From contig JAJZBQ010000003.1 of the NCBI GenBank assembly GCA_021798835.1, positions 157,725 through 221,724 on the forward strand: a stretch of DNA of 64,000 nucleotides. The letters run 5' to 3'. Below, piece after piece: positions 9,184 through 19,463 of the stretch (the stretch's first letter is position 1; every line of letters begins with the position of its first letter). Under the pieces are notes generated by a model. That model worked only from the letters and a program-made list of their open reading frames with translations, did not search any database and had not been told where the DNA came from. This DNA comes from Pseudomonadota bacterium. Lineage in GTDB: Bacteria; Pseudomonadota; Gammaproteobacteria; Burkholderiales; Ferrovaceae. The translations under genes and the position numbers were made by a program.

Positions 9184-10187
9184 GAGAGACTCCGGCGCTC
9201 CTGTTGCCAAGCCCAGGTACTCCGGCACATATCCTCCAATCCACGTTTGGCATGCCAGTTCAACAACCGTTGTGCCCGTTCCGGATTCGCATAACAACTG
9301 GCGATATCACCAGCGCGGCGGGATACCCTGTTGCAGGGAATGGCACGACCACTGGCCGCTTCGAAAGCCGATACCATTTCAAGCACGCTATAACCGACGC
9401 CAGTACCCAGATTGATGGCCTCCCATCCCGGATGATCGACGAGATAGCGCAACGCGGCCAGATGACCTTCCGCCAGATCCATGACATGGATATAATCACG
9501 CACCCCGGTTCCATCCGGGGTCGGATAATCCCCGCCAAAAATCTGTAATTCTGGCCGTATACCCGCCGCGACCTGGGCGACAAACGGCATCAGATTATTC
9601 GGGATTCCAGACGGTTCTTCGCCAATCAGCGCAGAAGGATGAGCCCCCACCGGATTGAAATAACGCAGACAAACGATGTGCCAGTCAGGTGCGGAGCGCG
9701 CCACATCACGCAACATTTCCTCGATGTGCAACTTGCTCCGCCCATAGGGGTTGGTGGCCGAAGTAGGATGGGCCTCATCCAGCGGCAGATAGTGGGGGTC
9801 GCCATAGACCGTGGCACTGGAACTGAAAACCAGTCGAGAAATACCCGTTTCCTGCATCGCTTCGAGCAGACTGATCGTTCCCTGCACATTGCAACCATAG
9901 TACTGTATGGGTTGGCTGACCGACTCCCCCACTGCTTTCAGCCCTGCCAGATGGATCACATCCGTCACGCCATGAGCTTTCAGCGTTGCGATCAGTGCCA
10001 CACGATCACGCAGATCGGCGCGCACACATCGGATCGTCTTGCCGGTGATACGCTCCAACCGTGAAATCACCGATGGATCGCTATTGGAAAAATTATCCAG
10101 CACCACCACCGGAAATCCGGCCTCGATCAGTACCGCCACGATATGGCTCCCGATGTAACCGGCCCCACCAGCAACCAGGATACTCAC
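9180..10187 (-). CDS. galE: UDP-glucose/UDP-GlcNAc 4-epimerase (PelX-like GalE)
   Basis: 335 residues, GTG start. Extended short-chain dehydrogenase fold with GGAGYIG (NAD binding, residues 7-13), SSATVYG and the catalytic YGRSK. It interconverts UDP-hexose C4 epimers. At the gatekeeper site, where E. coli GalE has Tyr299 in PAYWA, this protein reads ASCYA with Cys298. Small residues at this site (Cys in human GALE) let the enzyme take UDP-GlcNAc/UDP-GalNAc. Because it is the first gene of the pel operon and overlaps pelA by four bases, the likely role is to supply UDP-GalNAc for Pel, as PelX does in other species. Confidence 0.9.
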   Translation of the reverse strand: MSILVAGGAGYIGSHIVAVLIEAGFPVVVLDNFSNSDPSVISRLERITGKTIRCVRADLRDRVALIATLKAHGVTDVIHLAGLKAVGESVSQPIQYYGCNVQGTISLLEAMQETGISRLVFSSSATVYGDPHYLPLDEAHPTSATNPYGRSKLHIEEMLRDVARSAPDWHIVCLRYFNPVGAHPSALIGEEPSGIPNNLMPFVAQVAAGIRPELQIFGGDYPTPDGTGVRDYIHVMDLAEGHLAALRYLVDHPGWEAINLGTGVGYSVLEMVSAFEAASGRAIPCNRVSRRAGDIASCYANPERAQRLLNWHAKRGLEDMCRSTWAWQQERRSLS

Positions 10188-10296
10188 CGCACACCCCGAT
10201 CATTCTGAAAAACCGAGCACACGAAAACCCCAGGCTGCCGCATTCTGCCAGCACACATACTCCCCCCTTTCCATTTTCAACTTATTGTTTTTTCAA

Positions 10297-10325
10297 ATTA
10301 TACGAAGGGAACAATAGACTGTAAA
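10297..10325 (-). promoter_or_regulatory. sigma70-type promoter for galE-pel operon
   Basis: On the minus strand TTTACA (10325-10320) and TATAAT (10302-10297) are separated by exactly 17 bases. Transcription would start near 10290, leaving a leader of about 100 bases before the galE GTG. The surrounding 10,188-10,407 gap is AT-rich and holds no gene; the LOG-family gene upstream reads in the same direction and ends at 10,408. Confidence 0.75.
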
Positions 10326-10407
10326 CACCCCCATTTCAAAATATTACAATTTATCCATTACATTGATATAGCGCAAAAAAATGGAATATTTTTCACATAT
10401 TCAACGC

Positions 10408-11337
10408 TCACCACAATACCTGACCATTTTCCGCATGCCATTGTTGAATACCCTCCCAGGCTTCCTCGGCAGATTCGGCATACCAAAACAATTCCATATC
10501 CTCTTCATCGATATGTCCCTGCTCTTTCATATAATTGGCGTTGAAAACCTGTTTCCAGTATTGCTCCCCCACCAATACCACCGGCATGGGCCTGACCTTA
10601 CGCGTTTGAATCAGCGTCAATGCCCCAAATAACTCGTCCAATGTTCCATATCCACCCGGCAATGCCACCAACGCCACAGCACGTTTCATGAAATGCAATT
10701 TGCGCATGGAAAAATAATGGAACTGAAAACACAAGCCGGGCGTGATATAGGGATTGGGATACTGTTCACGGGGCAACGTAATGTTCAGCCCCACGGTCGG
10801 GGCGCCCACTTCAAAGGCCCCTCGGTTGGCCGCTTCCATGGCCCCCGGCCCCCCTCCGGTCATCACCACCAGCCGTTTCTGATCCTGAGGCATCGGGGCC
10901 TGCCCCACGAGCCGCCCCAATTCTCGCCCAACCTCATAAAAACGTGACAGTTCCAGGCGGTTTTGCGCCAGCCTCAAGGCCTGCGCACTCCCTTCCTGCC
11001 CCGCCTGGAATGCCTCTTCAGCCGCCACCAACTCCTGGCGGGCCACATGTGGTTCACGCAGGCGGGTGCTGCCAAACACCACAATGCAGCGCTCCACCTG
11101 CTGGCTGGCCATCCCGAGTTCAGCCTTGATATAGTCCAACTGAAGACGCACGCTGCGCGCTTCATCGGACTGAATAAAGTCGGGATCCTCATCGGATTTT
11201 CGGTAGGAGGGATGGTGGATGATGGCATCCAGACGCTGATCCAGATTCTGATCCGTCGGATCTTGCTTGGGATGAGCCCAAGGAAGGGGCTCTCGCCGCG
11301 ACAAGGGGTTAGGAGGCGAAGGATAGCGTCGTTTCAT
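10408..11337 (-). CDS. LOG-family (lysine-decarboxylase-like) nucleotide-processing protein
   Basis: 309 residues. Carries the two LOG-family signatures, GGGPGAMEAANRGA (about 165-180) and PGGYGTLDE (about 230), in a Rossmann-like fold. Proteins with these motifs are phosphoribohydrolases that release cytokinin-type or other bases from nucleotide monophosphates (LOG, PpnN, YvdD). The first 60 residues are a charged, proline-rich extension, and the total length suggests the longer bacterial type rather than the minimal 190-residue LOG. The substrate cannot be told from sequence. It lies 14 bases after trpE on the same strand and may be co-transcribed with rpe-trpE. Confidence 0.82.
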   Translation of the reverse strand: MKRRYPSPPNPLSRREPLPWAHPKQDPTDQNLDQRLDAIIHHPSYRKSDEDPDFIQSDEARSVRLQLDYIKAELGMASQQVERCIVVFGSTRLREPHVARQELVAAEEAFQAGQEGSAQALRLAQNRLELSRFYEVGRELGRLVGQAPMPQDQKRLVVMTGGGPGAMEAANRGAFEVGAPTVGLNITLPREQYPNPYITPGLCFQFHYFSMRKLHFMKRAVALVALPGGYGTLDELFGALTLIQTRKVRPMPVVLVGEQYWKQVFNANYMKEQGHIDEEDMELFWYAESAEEAWEGIQQWHAENGQVLW

Positions 11338-11351
11338 GATGTCAATAGATC

Positions 11352-12821
11352 CTATCGATGGGAATTTTCGTCAAATACCTCGATTTCAGCCAATTCAGCG
11401 GCACGCACGACTGCCCGTGCCTTGTTCACCGTCTCTAGCCATTCTGCCTCAGGCAGCGAGTCCGCGACGATGCCACCGCCAGACTGTACCCATAACTCAC
11501 CGCGCGCGACCACCGCCGTACGGATGGCAATGGCCATGTCCATGTTGCCATCAAAACCCAGACAACCCACGGCTCCGCCATATACTCCGCGACGGCTGGG
11601 CTCCAGTTCATCAATAATCTCCATGGCGCGCACCTTGGGCGCACCACTGAGCGTTCCTGCCGGAAACGTGGCACGCAGTACATCCATCGCCTTCATCCCT
11701 GGCTTGAGTTGCCCCGTGACATTGGACACGATGTGCATGACGTGGGAATACCGTTCGATACTCATCCGTTCGGTCACCACCACGGAACCGGTGGTGGCAA
11801 TACGCCCCACATCATTGCGCCCAAGGTCCATCAACATCACATGCTCGGCGACTTCCTTGGGATCATCAAGCAGTTCCCGAGCCAGTTGTTCATCCTGCAC
11901 TGTCGTATGACCCCGTGGACGGGTCCCCGCGATCGGGCGAACCGTCACTTCGTCATCGCATAAACGCACCAGTATCTCCGGCGAAGCCCCCACCACCTGA
12001 AACTCATCAAAATCGTAATAGAACAGATACGGAGAAGGATTCAGGCGCCTCAATGCGCGGTACAGTGAGAGCGGGCTGGCCTGATAGGGGCGACGCATGC
12101 GCCGACTCAGAACAACCTGCATCACATCGCCCGCCGCAATGTACTGCTTGGCCCGCTCCACCATATGGCGATGCTGCGCTTCCGAAATATCCGAGAACAA
12201 GCCCTCTTCAGCTGTATCTTCCCCACCTTCCGGGAGTTCCGCCACGGTTTTCAGGCGCCGACTCAACTCATCCAGACGTTGCTCCCCCTGTTGGCGCGCC
12301 TCCGCCCGACCAGGATCGACATACACGATGAGATGCAATAATCCGGACAAGTTGTCGATGACCGCCAGTTCCGTCGTCAGCAACAATAAAACATCCGGAA
12401 TTCCAATATCATCGGTCTTCCAGCCCTGTGCCAGACGCGTTTCGATGTAACGCACGATATCGTAACCGAGGTAACCCGCCAAGCCTCCATGAAAACGGGG
12501 AAGATCCGGCAATGGGGCCACGTCGAAGCGATCCAGATACTCCTGGATGAACTGCAGCGGATCCTGACAGTCATGGGTCTCCACGACCGAACTCCCCTGT
12601 TCTACCGTGACGCGATAGCCTGTCACGCGCAAACGCGTATGCGCAGGAAGACCGACAAACGAGTAACGCCCAAAACGTTCGCCGCCCTGCACCGATTCCA
12701 GCAGAAATGAATAAGGGCCACGCGCCAGTTTGGCGTAAACGCCCAAAGGGGTATCCAGATCCGCCGGGATGGTGCGAACCAGCGGAGTCAGGGCAATCCT
12801 GCCATCACGGCATTCGGTCAT
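11352..12821 (-). CDS. trpE: Anthranilate synthase component I
   Basis: 489 residues. Uses chorismate and ammonia or glutamine-derived ammonia to make anthranilate, the first step of tryptophan synthesis. The feedback-inhibition motif LLES is at residues 40-43. The chorismate-binding domain has [40 protein letters not shown] and the glycine-rich [11 protein letters not shown] near the C-terminus. Its ATG overlaps the rpe stop (ATGA), so translation is coupled. In many betaproteobacteria a phosphoglycolate phosphatase gene (gph) sits between rpe and trpE; it is missing here. The glutamine amidotransferase subunit TrpG is not in the window. Confidence 0.95.
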   Translation of the reverse strand: MTECRDGRIALTPLVRTIPADLDTPLGVYAKLARGPYSFLLESVQGGERFGRYSFVGLPAHTRLRVTGYRVTVEQGSSVVETHDCQDPLQFIQEYLDRFDVAPLPDLPRFHGGLAGYLGYDIVRYIETRLAQGWKTDDIGIPDVLLLLTTELAVIDNLSGLLHLIVYVDPGRAEARQQGEQRLDELSRRLKTVAELPEGGEDTAEEGLFSDISEAQHRHMVERAKQYIAAGDVMQVVLSRRMRRPYQASPLSLYRALRRLNPSPYLFYYDFDEFQVVGASPEILVRLCDDEVTVRPIAGTRPRGHTTVQDEQLARELLDDPKEVAEHVMLMDLGRNDVGRIATTGSVVVTERMSIERYSHVMHIVSNVTGQLKPGMKAMDVLRATFPAGTLSGAPKVRAMEIIDELEPSRRGVYGGAVGCLGFDGNMDMAIAIRTAVVARGELWVQSGGGIVADSLPEAEWLETVNKARAVVRAAELAEIEVFDENSHR

Positions 12822-13483
12822 CGAGCCAACTCAGCCCGCATGGCATCGATGGTAGCCCGATAGTCCGGACTATTGAAAATCGCTGAACCCGCCACAAAAG
12901 TATCGGCTCCGGCCTCCTTGATGGCATGGATATTATCCACCTTGACTCCTCCATCGATTTCCAGCCAGATGTCCCGGCCACTTTCCTCGATACGCCGCCG
13001 TGCAGCACGCAGTTTATCCAGCGCGGAGGGAATGAAGGATTGTCCGCCAAAGCCTGGGTTAACCGACATGATCAGAATCAGATCGACCTTATCCATGACG
13101 TGATCGAGGTGGTTGAGCGGAGTGGCCGGATTGAATACCAGACCGGCCTTGCACCCGTGGTCACGAATCAACTGCAAGGTACGATCGATATGCTCCGATG
13201 CTTCAGGATGAAAACTGATGATGTTGGCACCCGCTTTGGCAAAATCGGGAATCAGTCGATCCACCGGTTTGACCATCAGATGGACATCGATGGGAGCCGT
13301 GGTATGGGGACGAATGGCCGAACAGACCAGCGGTCCGATGGTCAGGTTGGGAACGTAATGGTTATCCATGACGTCGAAGTGGACGATATCGGCCCCCGCG
13401 CCGATGACGTGGGAGACTTCCTCGCCCAAACGGGCAAAGTCAGCCGACAGGATGCTGGGAGCAATACGAAAGGTCATGGACAA
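12818..13483 (-). CDS. rpe: Ribulose-phosphate 3-epimerase
   Basis: 221 residues, a TIM barrel interconverting ribulose-5-phosphate and xylulose-5-phosphate in the pentose phosphate and Calvin cycles. N-terminal [16 protein letters not shown], the metal/active-site segment [12 protein letters not shown], the second metal-site region [13 protein letters not shown] and EIDGGV are all present. A GAGG ribosome site precedes the ATG. The gene is divergent from mltA with a 66-base gap that must hold both promoters; on the minus strand a TAGAAT hexamer there could be the -10 element. First gene of the rpe-trpE unit. Confidence 0.96.
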   Translation of the reverse strand: MSMTFRIAPSILSADFARLGEEVSHVIGAGADIVHFDVMDNHYVPNLTIGPLVCSAIRPHTTAPIDVHLMVKPVDRLIPDFAKAGANIISFHPEASEHIDRTLQLIRDHGCKAGLVFNPATPLNHLDHVMDKVDLILIMSVNPGFGGQSFIPSALDKLRAARRRIEESGRDIWLEIDGGVKVDNIHAIKEAGADTFVAGSAIFNSPDYRATIDAMRAELAR

Positions 13484-13549
13484 TTCCTCACAATAAACAA
13501 AGATGACAAAGGGTCATTCTAGCAGGGTCAGCCTCGGTAATGGTACGCT

Positions 13550-14794
13550 ATGCGGATGAAATCACCATTTTTTCCCGTTTTGGGCTTTTGCCTGTTTCTG
13601 CTATCCGGATGCGCTGACCAGCCGTCTCACCCCTCATCGGGAACACCTGTCGCCACCCGGGTTTCCCAGCCACCTGCCCTCTCCACTCCCGCCTGTCCAG
13701 CCCCTGCCACTCCAGAACCAGCTCCTGTCAGCGCACAACGAGGGTACTTGGTGCGCTCCGACTTTTCTCGTCTGCCGGACTGGAATGCCGCCGTGACCCC
13801 CAACACCTGGACGGCTTTTCTGGCGGGTTGCCAGACACTGGGCCATAACCCCCTGTGGCAATCTGCCTGCCACCAGGCCACCACGCTGGGCCCCTTTGAT
13901 CCAGACACCATGCGGCGCTTCTTCGAGGACCAGTTCACCCCCTGGCAGGTCAACAATTCCAACGGATCCGATCAGGGATTGATCACCGGATACTACGAAC
14001 CACTGTTGCACGGCAATCTGCAACGCAATGCGCTCTACCGCTACCCACTCTATGCCCCACCCGCTGATCTGTTGACCATCGACCTCGGTGATCTGGCTCC
14101 TGACCTCAAGGGTCGCCATCTGCGTGGCCGTCTTCAGGGCAATCGGGTTGTCCCCTACTTCTCGCGAGCCGACATCGAACTGGAGGACAGCCCCCTGCAA
14201 GGCCAGGAACTCCTGTGGGTGAATGATCCGGTCGAGTTGTTCTTCCTGCAGATACAGGGATCCGGGGTCATCCTCCTCCCCAACGGCCAACGCCTGCATG
14301 TCGGTTATGCCGATCAGAACGGTTACCCCTTCCGCTCCATCGCCCGCTATCTGATCGACCATCACCAGTTGACGCTGGCCCAGACCTCAATGCAAGGGAT
14401 CAAGTCCTGGGCCAGGCAACACCCTAGGGAACTCCAGACCCTGCTCAACCAGAACCCGAGTTACGTGTTCTTTCGCCTACTTCCGCCCGATTTGGCCGGG
14501 CCGCTGGGCACTCTCGGCGTTCCCCTTACCGGTCAAGCCAGCCTGGCCATTGATCCCCATACCATCCCGCTGGGCGTTCCGGTATTACTCAGCACCCAAG
14601 AGCCGGGAACTCAGCAACCCCTGACCCGTCTCATGATGGCACAGGATACCGGTGGAGCCATTCGTGGTGCCGTACGCGCGGATTTTTTCTGGGGATTTGG
14701 TCCCCACGCCGAGCAAGCCGCCGGACATATGAAAGAAATGGGGCGGTTATGGGTACTCTACCCCCATGATCATGATCCTAACTCCCCGCAATAA
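13550..14794 (+). CDS. mltA: Membrane-bound lytic murein transglycosylase A
   Basis: 414 residues. Signal peptide with lipobox LLSGC (Cys about 21) predicts an outer-membrane lipoprotein. MltA cleaves peptidoglycan strands to 1,6-anhydromuropeptides. The MltA domain includes GLITGYYEPLLHG, and the C-terminal 3D domain carries the aspartates in AQDTGGAIRGAVRADFFWG, the catalytic region of the family. A Pro/Ala-rich linker (about 25-62) follows the lipid anchor. Length fits the betaproteobacterial members (about 380-420). Confidence 0.94.
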   Translation: MRMKSPFFPVLGFCLFLLSGCADQPSHPSSGTPVATRVSQPPALSTPACPAPATPEPAPVSAQRGYLVRSDFSRLPDWNAAVTPNTWTAFLAGCQTLGHNPLWQSACHQATTLGPFDPDTMRRFFEDQFTPWQVNNSNGSDQGLITGYYEPLLHGNLQRNALYRYPLYAPPADLLTIDLGDLAPDLKGRHLRGRLQGNRVVPYFSRADIELEDSPLQGQELLWVNDPVELFFLQIQGSGVILLPNGQRLHVGYADQNGYPFRSIARYLIDHHQLTLAQTSMQGIKSWARQHPRELQTLLNQNPSYVFFRLLPPDLAGPLGTLGVPLTGQASLAIDPHTIPLGVPVLLSTQEPGTQQPLTRLMMAQDTGGAIRGAVRADFFWGFGPHAEQAAGHMKEMGRLWVLYPHDHDPNSPQ

Positions 14795-14808
14795 CGCGGA
14801 GGTCGTTA

Positions 14809-14814
14809 TATAAT
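14809..14814 (+). promoter_or_regulatory. Candidate -10 element for hemA
   Basis: A TATAAT hexamer lies between mltA and hemA, 33 bases before the chosen hemA start. No convincing -35 hexamer is visible at 16-18 bases upstream, so this is tentative; a G-rich inverted repeat overlaps the spacer. Confidence 0.4.
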
Positions 14815-14846
14815 GCGCGGTTACTATCCGCTTTCGGAAAATCACC

Positions 14847-16115
14847 TTGGTTGATTCTACTGCTCATCAACTGCATGCCTTCGGCCTGAATCATCAGACG
14901 GCCCCGGTGGCTGTGCGTGAACGGGTCGCGTTTCCCGAGGAACGTCTGACCAGTTCGCTGCGTGCCTTGTGCCACGATACTTCCACCGAAGAAGCCGTGA
15001 TTCTGTCAACCTGCAACCGCACCGAAATCTACTGCAAAACCGCCAAACCCGAACTGATCACCGACTGGCTGGCCGATCACCATGATCTGGCAGGCTTTGA
15101 TCTGGGCCAGTATCTGTACCACAAAGACGGCAGCGCTGCCGCCAATCATGCTTTTCGTGTTGCCTCAGGGCTGGATTCCATGGTGCTGGGTGAAACCCAG
15201 ATTCTCGGTCAGGTCAAACAGGCCGTACGCATGGCCCAGGAATCCGACACACTGGGTACGCTGCTACACAAAATGTTCGATCACACGTTTTCCGTCGCCA
15301 AGGCTGTGCGTAGCCAGACCCGCATAGGGGAACGTTCCGTCTCCCTGGCTTCCGCCGCCCTGCGCCTGACTGAAGATATCCTGGGCCCCATGAACGAGCA
15401 ACGTGTACTGTTCATCGGAGCCGGTGAAATGATCGAACTGGTAGGCACCTACTTTCTGGATCGACACCCCAAAACCGTTACCGTTGCCAACCGCTCTTCG
15501 GATCGTGGTCATGCCATGGCCCAGCAGCTCAAAGGCAATTATCTGCCCTTGAGTGACTTGGGGGGCGCGCTGTCACATTTCGATGTCATCATTTCCTCCA
15601 CAGCCAGCCAACTGCCGCTTATCGGCAAAGGCATGGTGGAAAGTGCGCTGCGACAACGCAAGCATCGCCCGCTGGTGATGATCGATCTGGCCGTGCCACG
15701 CGACATCGAACCGGAAGTTGCACAACTGGACGACGTTTTTCTGTATACCGTGGACGATCTGGGCAAGGTCACGCAAGAGAATCGTGACTACCGTGAGGCC
15801 GCTGCCGAGGAGGCAGAACTCATCATCGCGCAGCACGTGGAAGAGTTCCTCGCCTGGATTGCCAGCCGCAACGTAGTTCCCACCATCCGGTCCCTGCGCA
15901 ACCATGCGGATCACTACCGCCGCCAGGAACTCGACAAAGCCACGCGCGCGCTGCAACGCGGGCTCCCCGTCGAGAAAGTCCTTGAGCAGTTTTCCGTCAG
16001 TCTGATGAACAAGTGGCTCCATCATCCCATGCAGGCCCTCAATCACTCTCACGATCCCCAACGCCCCGGGTTGATCGATGCCGTTCGCCAACTTTTCCCC
16101 GACGATCAGACATGA
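14847..16115 (+). CDS. hemA: Glutamyl-tRNA reductase
   Basis: 422 residues. Reduces glutamyl-tRNA(Glu) with NADPH to glutamate-1-semialdehyde, the first committed step of tetrapyrrole synthesis by the C5 route. The nucleophilic cysteine is Cys56 in [10 protein letters not shown]; the substrate segment [17 protein letters not shown], the NADPH-binding GAGEMIE and the helical dimerisation C-terminus are present. No ATG is available near the expected N-terminus ([12 protein letters not shown]), so TTG 14847 is chosen, with CGGAAA upstream. Its stop overlaps prfA (ATGA), forming the hemA-prfA-prmC unit. Confidence 0.95.
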   Translation: MVDSTAHQLHAFGLNHQTAPVAVRERVAFPEERLTSSLRALCHDTSTEEAVILSTCNRTEIYCKTAKPELITDWLADHHDLAGFDLGQYLYHKDGSAAANHAFRVASGLDSMVLGETQILGQVKQAVRMAQESDTLGTLLHKMFDHTFSVAKAVRSQTRIGERSVSLASAALRLTEDILGPMNEQRVLFIGAGEMIELVGTYFLDRHPKTVTVANRSSDRGHAMAQQLKGNYLPLSDLGGALSHFDVIISSTASQLPLIGKGMVESALRQRKHRPLVMIDLAVPRDIEPEVAQLDDVFLYTVDDLGKVTQENRDYREAAAEEAELIIAQHVEEFLAWIASRNVVPTIRSLRNHADHYRRQELDKATRALQRGLPVEKVLEQFSVSLMNKWLHHPMQALNHSHDPQRPGLIDAVRQLFPDDQT

Positions 16116-17200
16116 AAGATTCACTGCGTCAACGCCTGGAAACCCTGAACGGGCGACTGCAAGAACTCGATGAATGGGTCAGCGATCCCGAATTGCCGCG
16201 CCAGATGGATCTCTACCGAAAACTCACCCGTGAGCGCGCAGAAATCTCCCCCATCGTGGATCTCTGGCAACGTTTTCGGCAAATCGAGGAAGATATGGCA
16301 ACCGCCCGTCAGATGGCAGCGGAAGACCCTCAATTACAAGCCTTCGCAGAAACCGAGTGGAGCAACGGCAGTGAACGGCTGGAACAACTGGAAGGCGAAC
16401 TGCAAACCGCCCTGCTGCCCCGGGATGCCAATGATGAACGCAATATCTTCGTGGAAATCCGCGCTGGAACAGGCGGGGATGAGTCCGCACTGTTTGCCGG
16501 TGACTTGTTCCGGATGTACACGCGCTTCTCCGAACGCCTGGGCTGGCGCTCGGAAATCATTTCTCACAGTGATGGAGAAATGGGCGGTTTCAAGGAAATC
16601 ATTTTTCGCATCGAGGGTCAAGGCGCTTATTCCCGGTTCAAGTTTGAATCGGGGGGACACCGCGTACAACGGGTTCCGGCTACCGAAACCCAAGGCCGCA
16701 TCCACACCTCGGCCTGCACCGTCGCTGTCATGCCGGAAGCCGATGAACTGGCCAGTATCGATCTCAATCCGTCCGACTTGCGCATCGATACGTTCCGCGC
16801 CAGCGGTGCCGGGGGACAACACATCAACAAAACCGACTCAGCGGTCCGCATCACCCATCTCCCCACGGGTCTGGTCGTGGAATGTCAGGATGGACGCAGT
16901 CAACACAAGAACAAGGCGCAGGCCATGGCTGTGCTGGCCGCGCGGTTACGCGACAAACAGGAGCGCGAGCAACATGCCCGAGAAGCCGCTACCCGCCGCT
17001 CGCTGATCGGCAGCGGAGATCGTTCCGAACGCATCCGTACCTATAACTTCCCCCAGGGACGTATCACCGATCACCGTATCAATGTCACGATGCATAAAAT
17101 CGAAGCCATGATGGATGGTGATCTGCATGAACTCACCGATATTCTCATGACCGAACATCAAGCCGACCTGCTGGCAGGTCTGGCGGACACTTCGACATGA
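16112..17200 (+). CDS. prfA: Peptide chain release factor 1
   Basis: 362 residues from ATG 16112; the open frame extends further upstream but that part lies within hemA. The GGQ motif that triggers peptidyl-tRNA hydrolysis is at residues 234-236, in [15 protein letters not shown]. The anticodon-like PxT motif reads PAT in [10 protein letters not shown], which marks RF1 (UAA/UAG) rather than RF2. Translation is coupled to hemA upstream and to prmC downstream by ATGA overlaps, and PrmC methylates the glutamine of this GGQ. Confidence 0.97.
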   Translation: MKDSLRQRLETLNGRLQELDEWVSDPELPRQMDLYRKLTRERAEISPIVDLWQRFRQIEEDMATARQMAAEDPQLQAFAETEWSNGSERLEQLEGELQTALLPRDANDERNIFVEIRAGTGGDESALFAGDLFRMYTRFSERLGWRSEIISHSDGEMGGFKEIIFRIEGQGAYSRFKFESGGHRVQRVPATETQGRIHTSACTVAVMPEADELASIDLNPSDLRIDTFRASGAGGQHINKTDSAVRITHLPTGLVVECQDGRSQHKNKAQAMAVLAARLRDKQEREQHAREAATRRSLIGSGDRSERIRTYNFPQGRITDHRINVTMHKIEAMMDGDLHELTDILMTEHQADLLAGLADTST

Positions 17201-18015
17201 CATCACTGGCCGACGCTTTTTCCCTCTACCCATTACCCCTGCGCGAGCAGCGTCTATTGATGCAGTCCATCACCGGAGACAGCATGACCACTTTGGTCGG
17301 TTTCACGGAACGCCCGGTAGACCCCACCGCCCTGAACCACTTCCAACAACTCTGTCAACGCCGCCTCGATGGCGAACCCATCGCCTATCTCACCGGGTAC
17401 CGCGAATTTTATGGATTGTCTTTTGCCGTAGATCCGCGTGTCCTGATTCCCCGGCCAGAAACCGAAGGATTGGTCGATTGGGCACTGACACTGGGCCCTG
17501 CACAGGGGCCTTGGCGAGTGCTGGAACTGGGTACCGGCAGTGGGGCCATTGCCATTACCCTCAAACATCAGCGCCCTGCCTGGCAGATCACGGCCACCGA
17601 TCGTTCCGTCGATGCCCTGGCCCTTGCGCGCCACAATGCCACCCGACTGGTCGATGACCGCCTGATCTGGCACAGCGGCAGCTGGTTTTCCGCCTTGACA
17701 GAAGAAACCCCTCCTTTCGATCTGATCATCGCCAATCCTCCCTACATAGACCCACTCAGCCCCTACCTCCATCAGGGAGACCTGCGCTTTGAACCCATGA
17801 CCGCCCTGGTGGCCGACCATCATGGCATGGCCGATCTACAACACCTGATCCAACAGGCTCCTGCCCACCTGGTACGCGGAGGACACCTGTTGCTGGAACA
17901 TGGGCATGATCAAGGACAGAGTTGCCATACCGCCATGAGTCAAGCAGGATTCACCGCCACCACCCGTCAGGATCTGGCCGGACTGGATCGCCTCACGGGT
18001 GGCGTATTCCAATGA
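17197..18015 (+). CDS. prmC: Release factor glutamine methyltransferase
   Basis: 272 residues. Class I SAM-dependent methyltransferase acting on the GGQ glutamine of RF1/RF2. The SAM loop [12 protein letters not shown] (about 108-119) and the catalytic NPPY motif (Asn180) are present, after an N-terminal helical substrate-binding domain (about 1-80). Overlaps prfA by four bases. Confidence 0.96.
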   Translation: MTSLADAFSLYPLPLREQRLLMQSITGDSMTTLVGFTERPVDPTALNHFQQLCQRRLDGEPIAYLTGYREFYGLSFAVDPRVLIPRPETEGLVDWALTLGPAQGPWRVLELGTGSGAIAITLKHQRPAWQITATDRSVDALALARHNATRLVDDRLIWHSGSWFSALTEETPPFDLIIANPPYIDPLSPYLHQGDLRFEPMTALVADHHGMADLQHLIQQAPAHLVRGGHLLLEHGHDQGQSCHTAMSQAGFTATTRQDLAGLDRLTGGVFQ

Positions 18016-18027
18016 CAAACCACTGCC

Positions 18028-18429
18028 ATGCCCACAGATAACCACAATCTCGGCTCGAACCAGGAAAGCCCTTACAAGGGCAAGCAGGGTTTGCGCCGCG
18101 TGTGGAACGCCCTGGGTTACTCGATTCAAGGGTTTTCAGGTGCCTACCACCATGAAAGTTCCTTTCGACAGGAAGTCTGGCTGGCTTTCATCATGCTTCC
18201 CCTGTCATTCTGGTTGCATGCCAGCGGAGTTGGTCATGCTTTGCTGGCCGGCTCTTTGTTGCTGGTCCTGCTGGTGGAATTGCTCAACTCCGCCATTGAA
18301 GCCACCGTTGACCGCATCTCTCTGGAGGATCATCATCTGGCCAAGCGTGCCAAGGATATCGGCAGTGCCGCCGTCTTGATCAGTTTGGTTCATGTAGGAC
18401 TCGTCTGGCTCCTGGTATTGTATTTTTAG
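18028..18429 (+). CDS. dgkA: Diacylglycerol kinase, prokaryotic type
   Basis: 133 residues, small integral membrane enzyme with three helices in the C-terminal two thirds. It phosphorylates diacylglycerol (and related lipids) to recycle lipid released by membrane-derived glucan decoration and envelope turnover. Conserved active-site segments are VELLNSAIEATVDR (about 84-97) and AKDIGSAAVLIS (about 111-122). An N-terminal charged tail of about 25 residues precedes the usual core. It follows prmC by 12 bases. OpgH is also encoded in this window, giving a possible functional link. Confidence 0.93.
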   Translation: MPTDNHNLGSNQESPYKGKQGLRRVWNALGYSIQGFSGAYHHESSFRQEVWLAFIMLPLSFWLHASGVGHALLAGSLLLVLLVELLNSAIEATVDRISLEDHHLAKRAKDIGSAAVLISLVHVGLVWLLVLYF

Positions 18430-18478
18430 TGACGAGTTGGGTAGAATTCCCCTCTTTCGAATCGGTAACCTTCCCCCC

Positions 18479-19444
18479 ATGGAACCCAGCGCCCCAGATC
18501 CACGGATACCCGGAAAAACCCCAGTGTTCCCCGGAACACGCAAAGTCATCGATGGGGTCGAACGCGTATATTACGATGGCTACTGGATTCGTTACTATGC
18601 GCCCCCAGCCGATACACTGGCCGCCAAACGGCAATTGATCAATGCCCTGACACGCCGCCTGTTCAACCATGTGGAGCATGGCATCAATATCCCCGGCTCA
18701 CGACTTCAGCAGGCACGCCAGGCCTATGACCAAGCCAGCGACCCCGCTCTACGCCGCGTCAATGGGGCCATGCTGGCAGGAGCTCTGTTCAACCGGGCTT
18801 CAGACATCATCGCCAAACTGGTGGAAATTCAGGCCATGGGAGTGGAAATTCTTCCGGACAACGCCCTGCTGCGCGAATGTGGTCGTTGTCTCCAGGAAGC
18901 CCTGACGCTGGGGCGACTGGTATTGCACCGAAGCGGAGAAGAAGGTATCGATGAGTTGTGGGGGGAACCACTGCATGCCTTCTCGATCCCTGTGGAAGAT
19001 TTCTTCGAAAGCCGCTACCTTAAAATCGCTTCCACCCTGAAAGAAGTGGACCGTCTGGGACAGGCGATGGCGGAGTGTTTTCGGGACGATCCCGATTTCC
19101 GCGACATCCTGCCTCTGGTCGCGCGTGTCATCGACATGGCTCATCTCAAAATCGAAACACTCCAGAGCGATGACCTGATTTTTACCGTATGGCCTCGTTT
19201 TGTCGTAACCGGAGAACAGTTGCTCCAGTTCCGCCCCCCCCACACCTCGTCAGGGGACATCGAGCATGTTCGCCATCAAGAGCATGGTCTGCAACTGATT
19301 CTTCAGGGTTGGGCCATCCTCAACCACATCAGTCGCGCACGTACCCCCATGCCCAAAACCACGGCTCAGTTCATTCAGCGCCTTCAAGCCTTCCAGACAT
19401 CCGGAGAGTGTGCTCCTCTGTTTGAGCCCATACTCATTCCCTGA
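18479..19444 (+). CDS. Uncharacterised cytoplasmic protein between dgkA and grxD
   Basis: 321 residues from ATG 18479; a TTG at 18437 in the same frame would add 14 residues. Neither has a strong ribosome site. I do not recognise a family. The protein opens with a proline-rich stretch and a VERVYYDGYWIRYYAPP segment, continues as a helix-rich body, and contains no signal peptide, membrane segment or obvious catalytic motif. Codon use and GC match its neighbours and the frame is long and clean, so it is a real gene. Position in a housekeeping cluster suggests a lineage-conserved function. Confidence 0.8.
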   Translation: MEPSAPDPRIPGKTPVFPGTRKVIDGVERVYYDGYWIRYYAPPADTLAAKRQLINALTRRLFNHVEHGINIPGSRLQQARQAYDQASDPALRRVNGAMLAGALFNRASDIIAKLVEIQAMGVEILPDNALLRECGRCLQEALTLGRLVLHRSGEEGIDELWGEPLHAFSIPVEDFFESRYLKIASTLKEVDRLGQAMAECFRDDPDFRDILPLVARVIDMAHLKIETLQSDDLIFTVWPRFVVTGEQLLQFRPPHTSSGDIEHVRHQEHGLQLILQGWAILNHISRARTPMPKTTAQFIQRLQAFQTSGECAPLFEPILIP

Positions 19445-19463
19445 ACGGCGCTGGCAGAACGGG

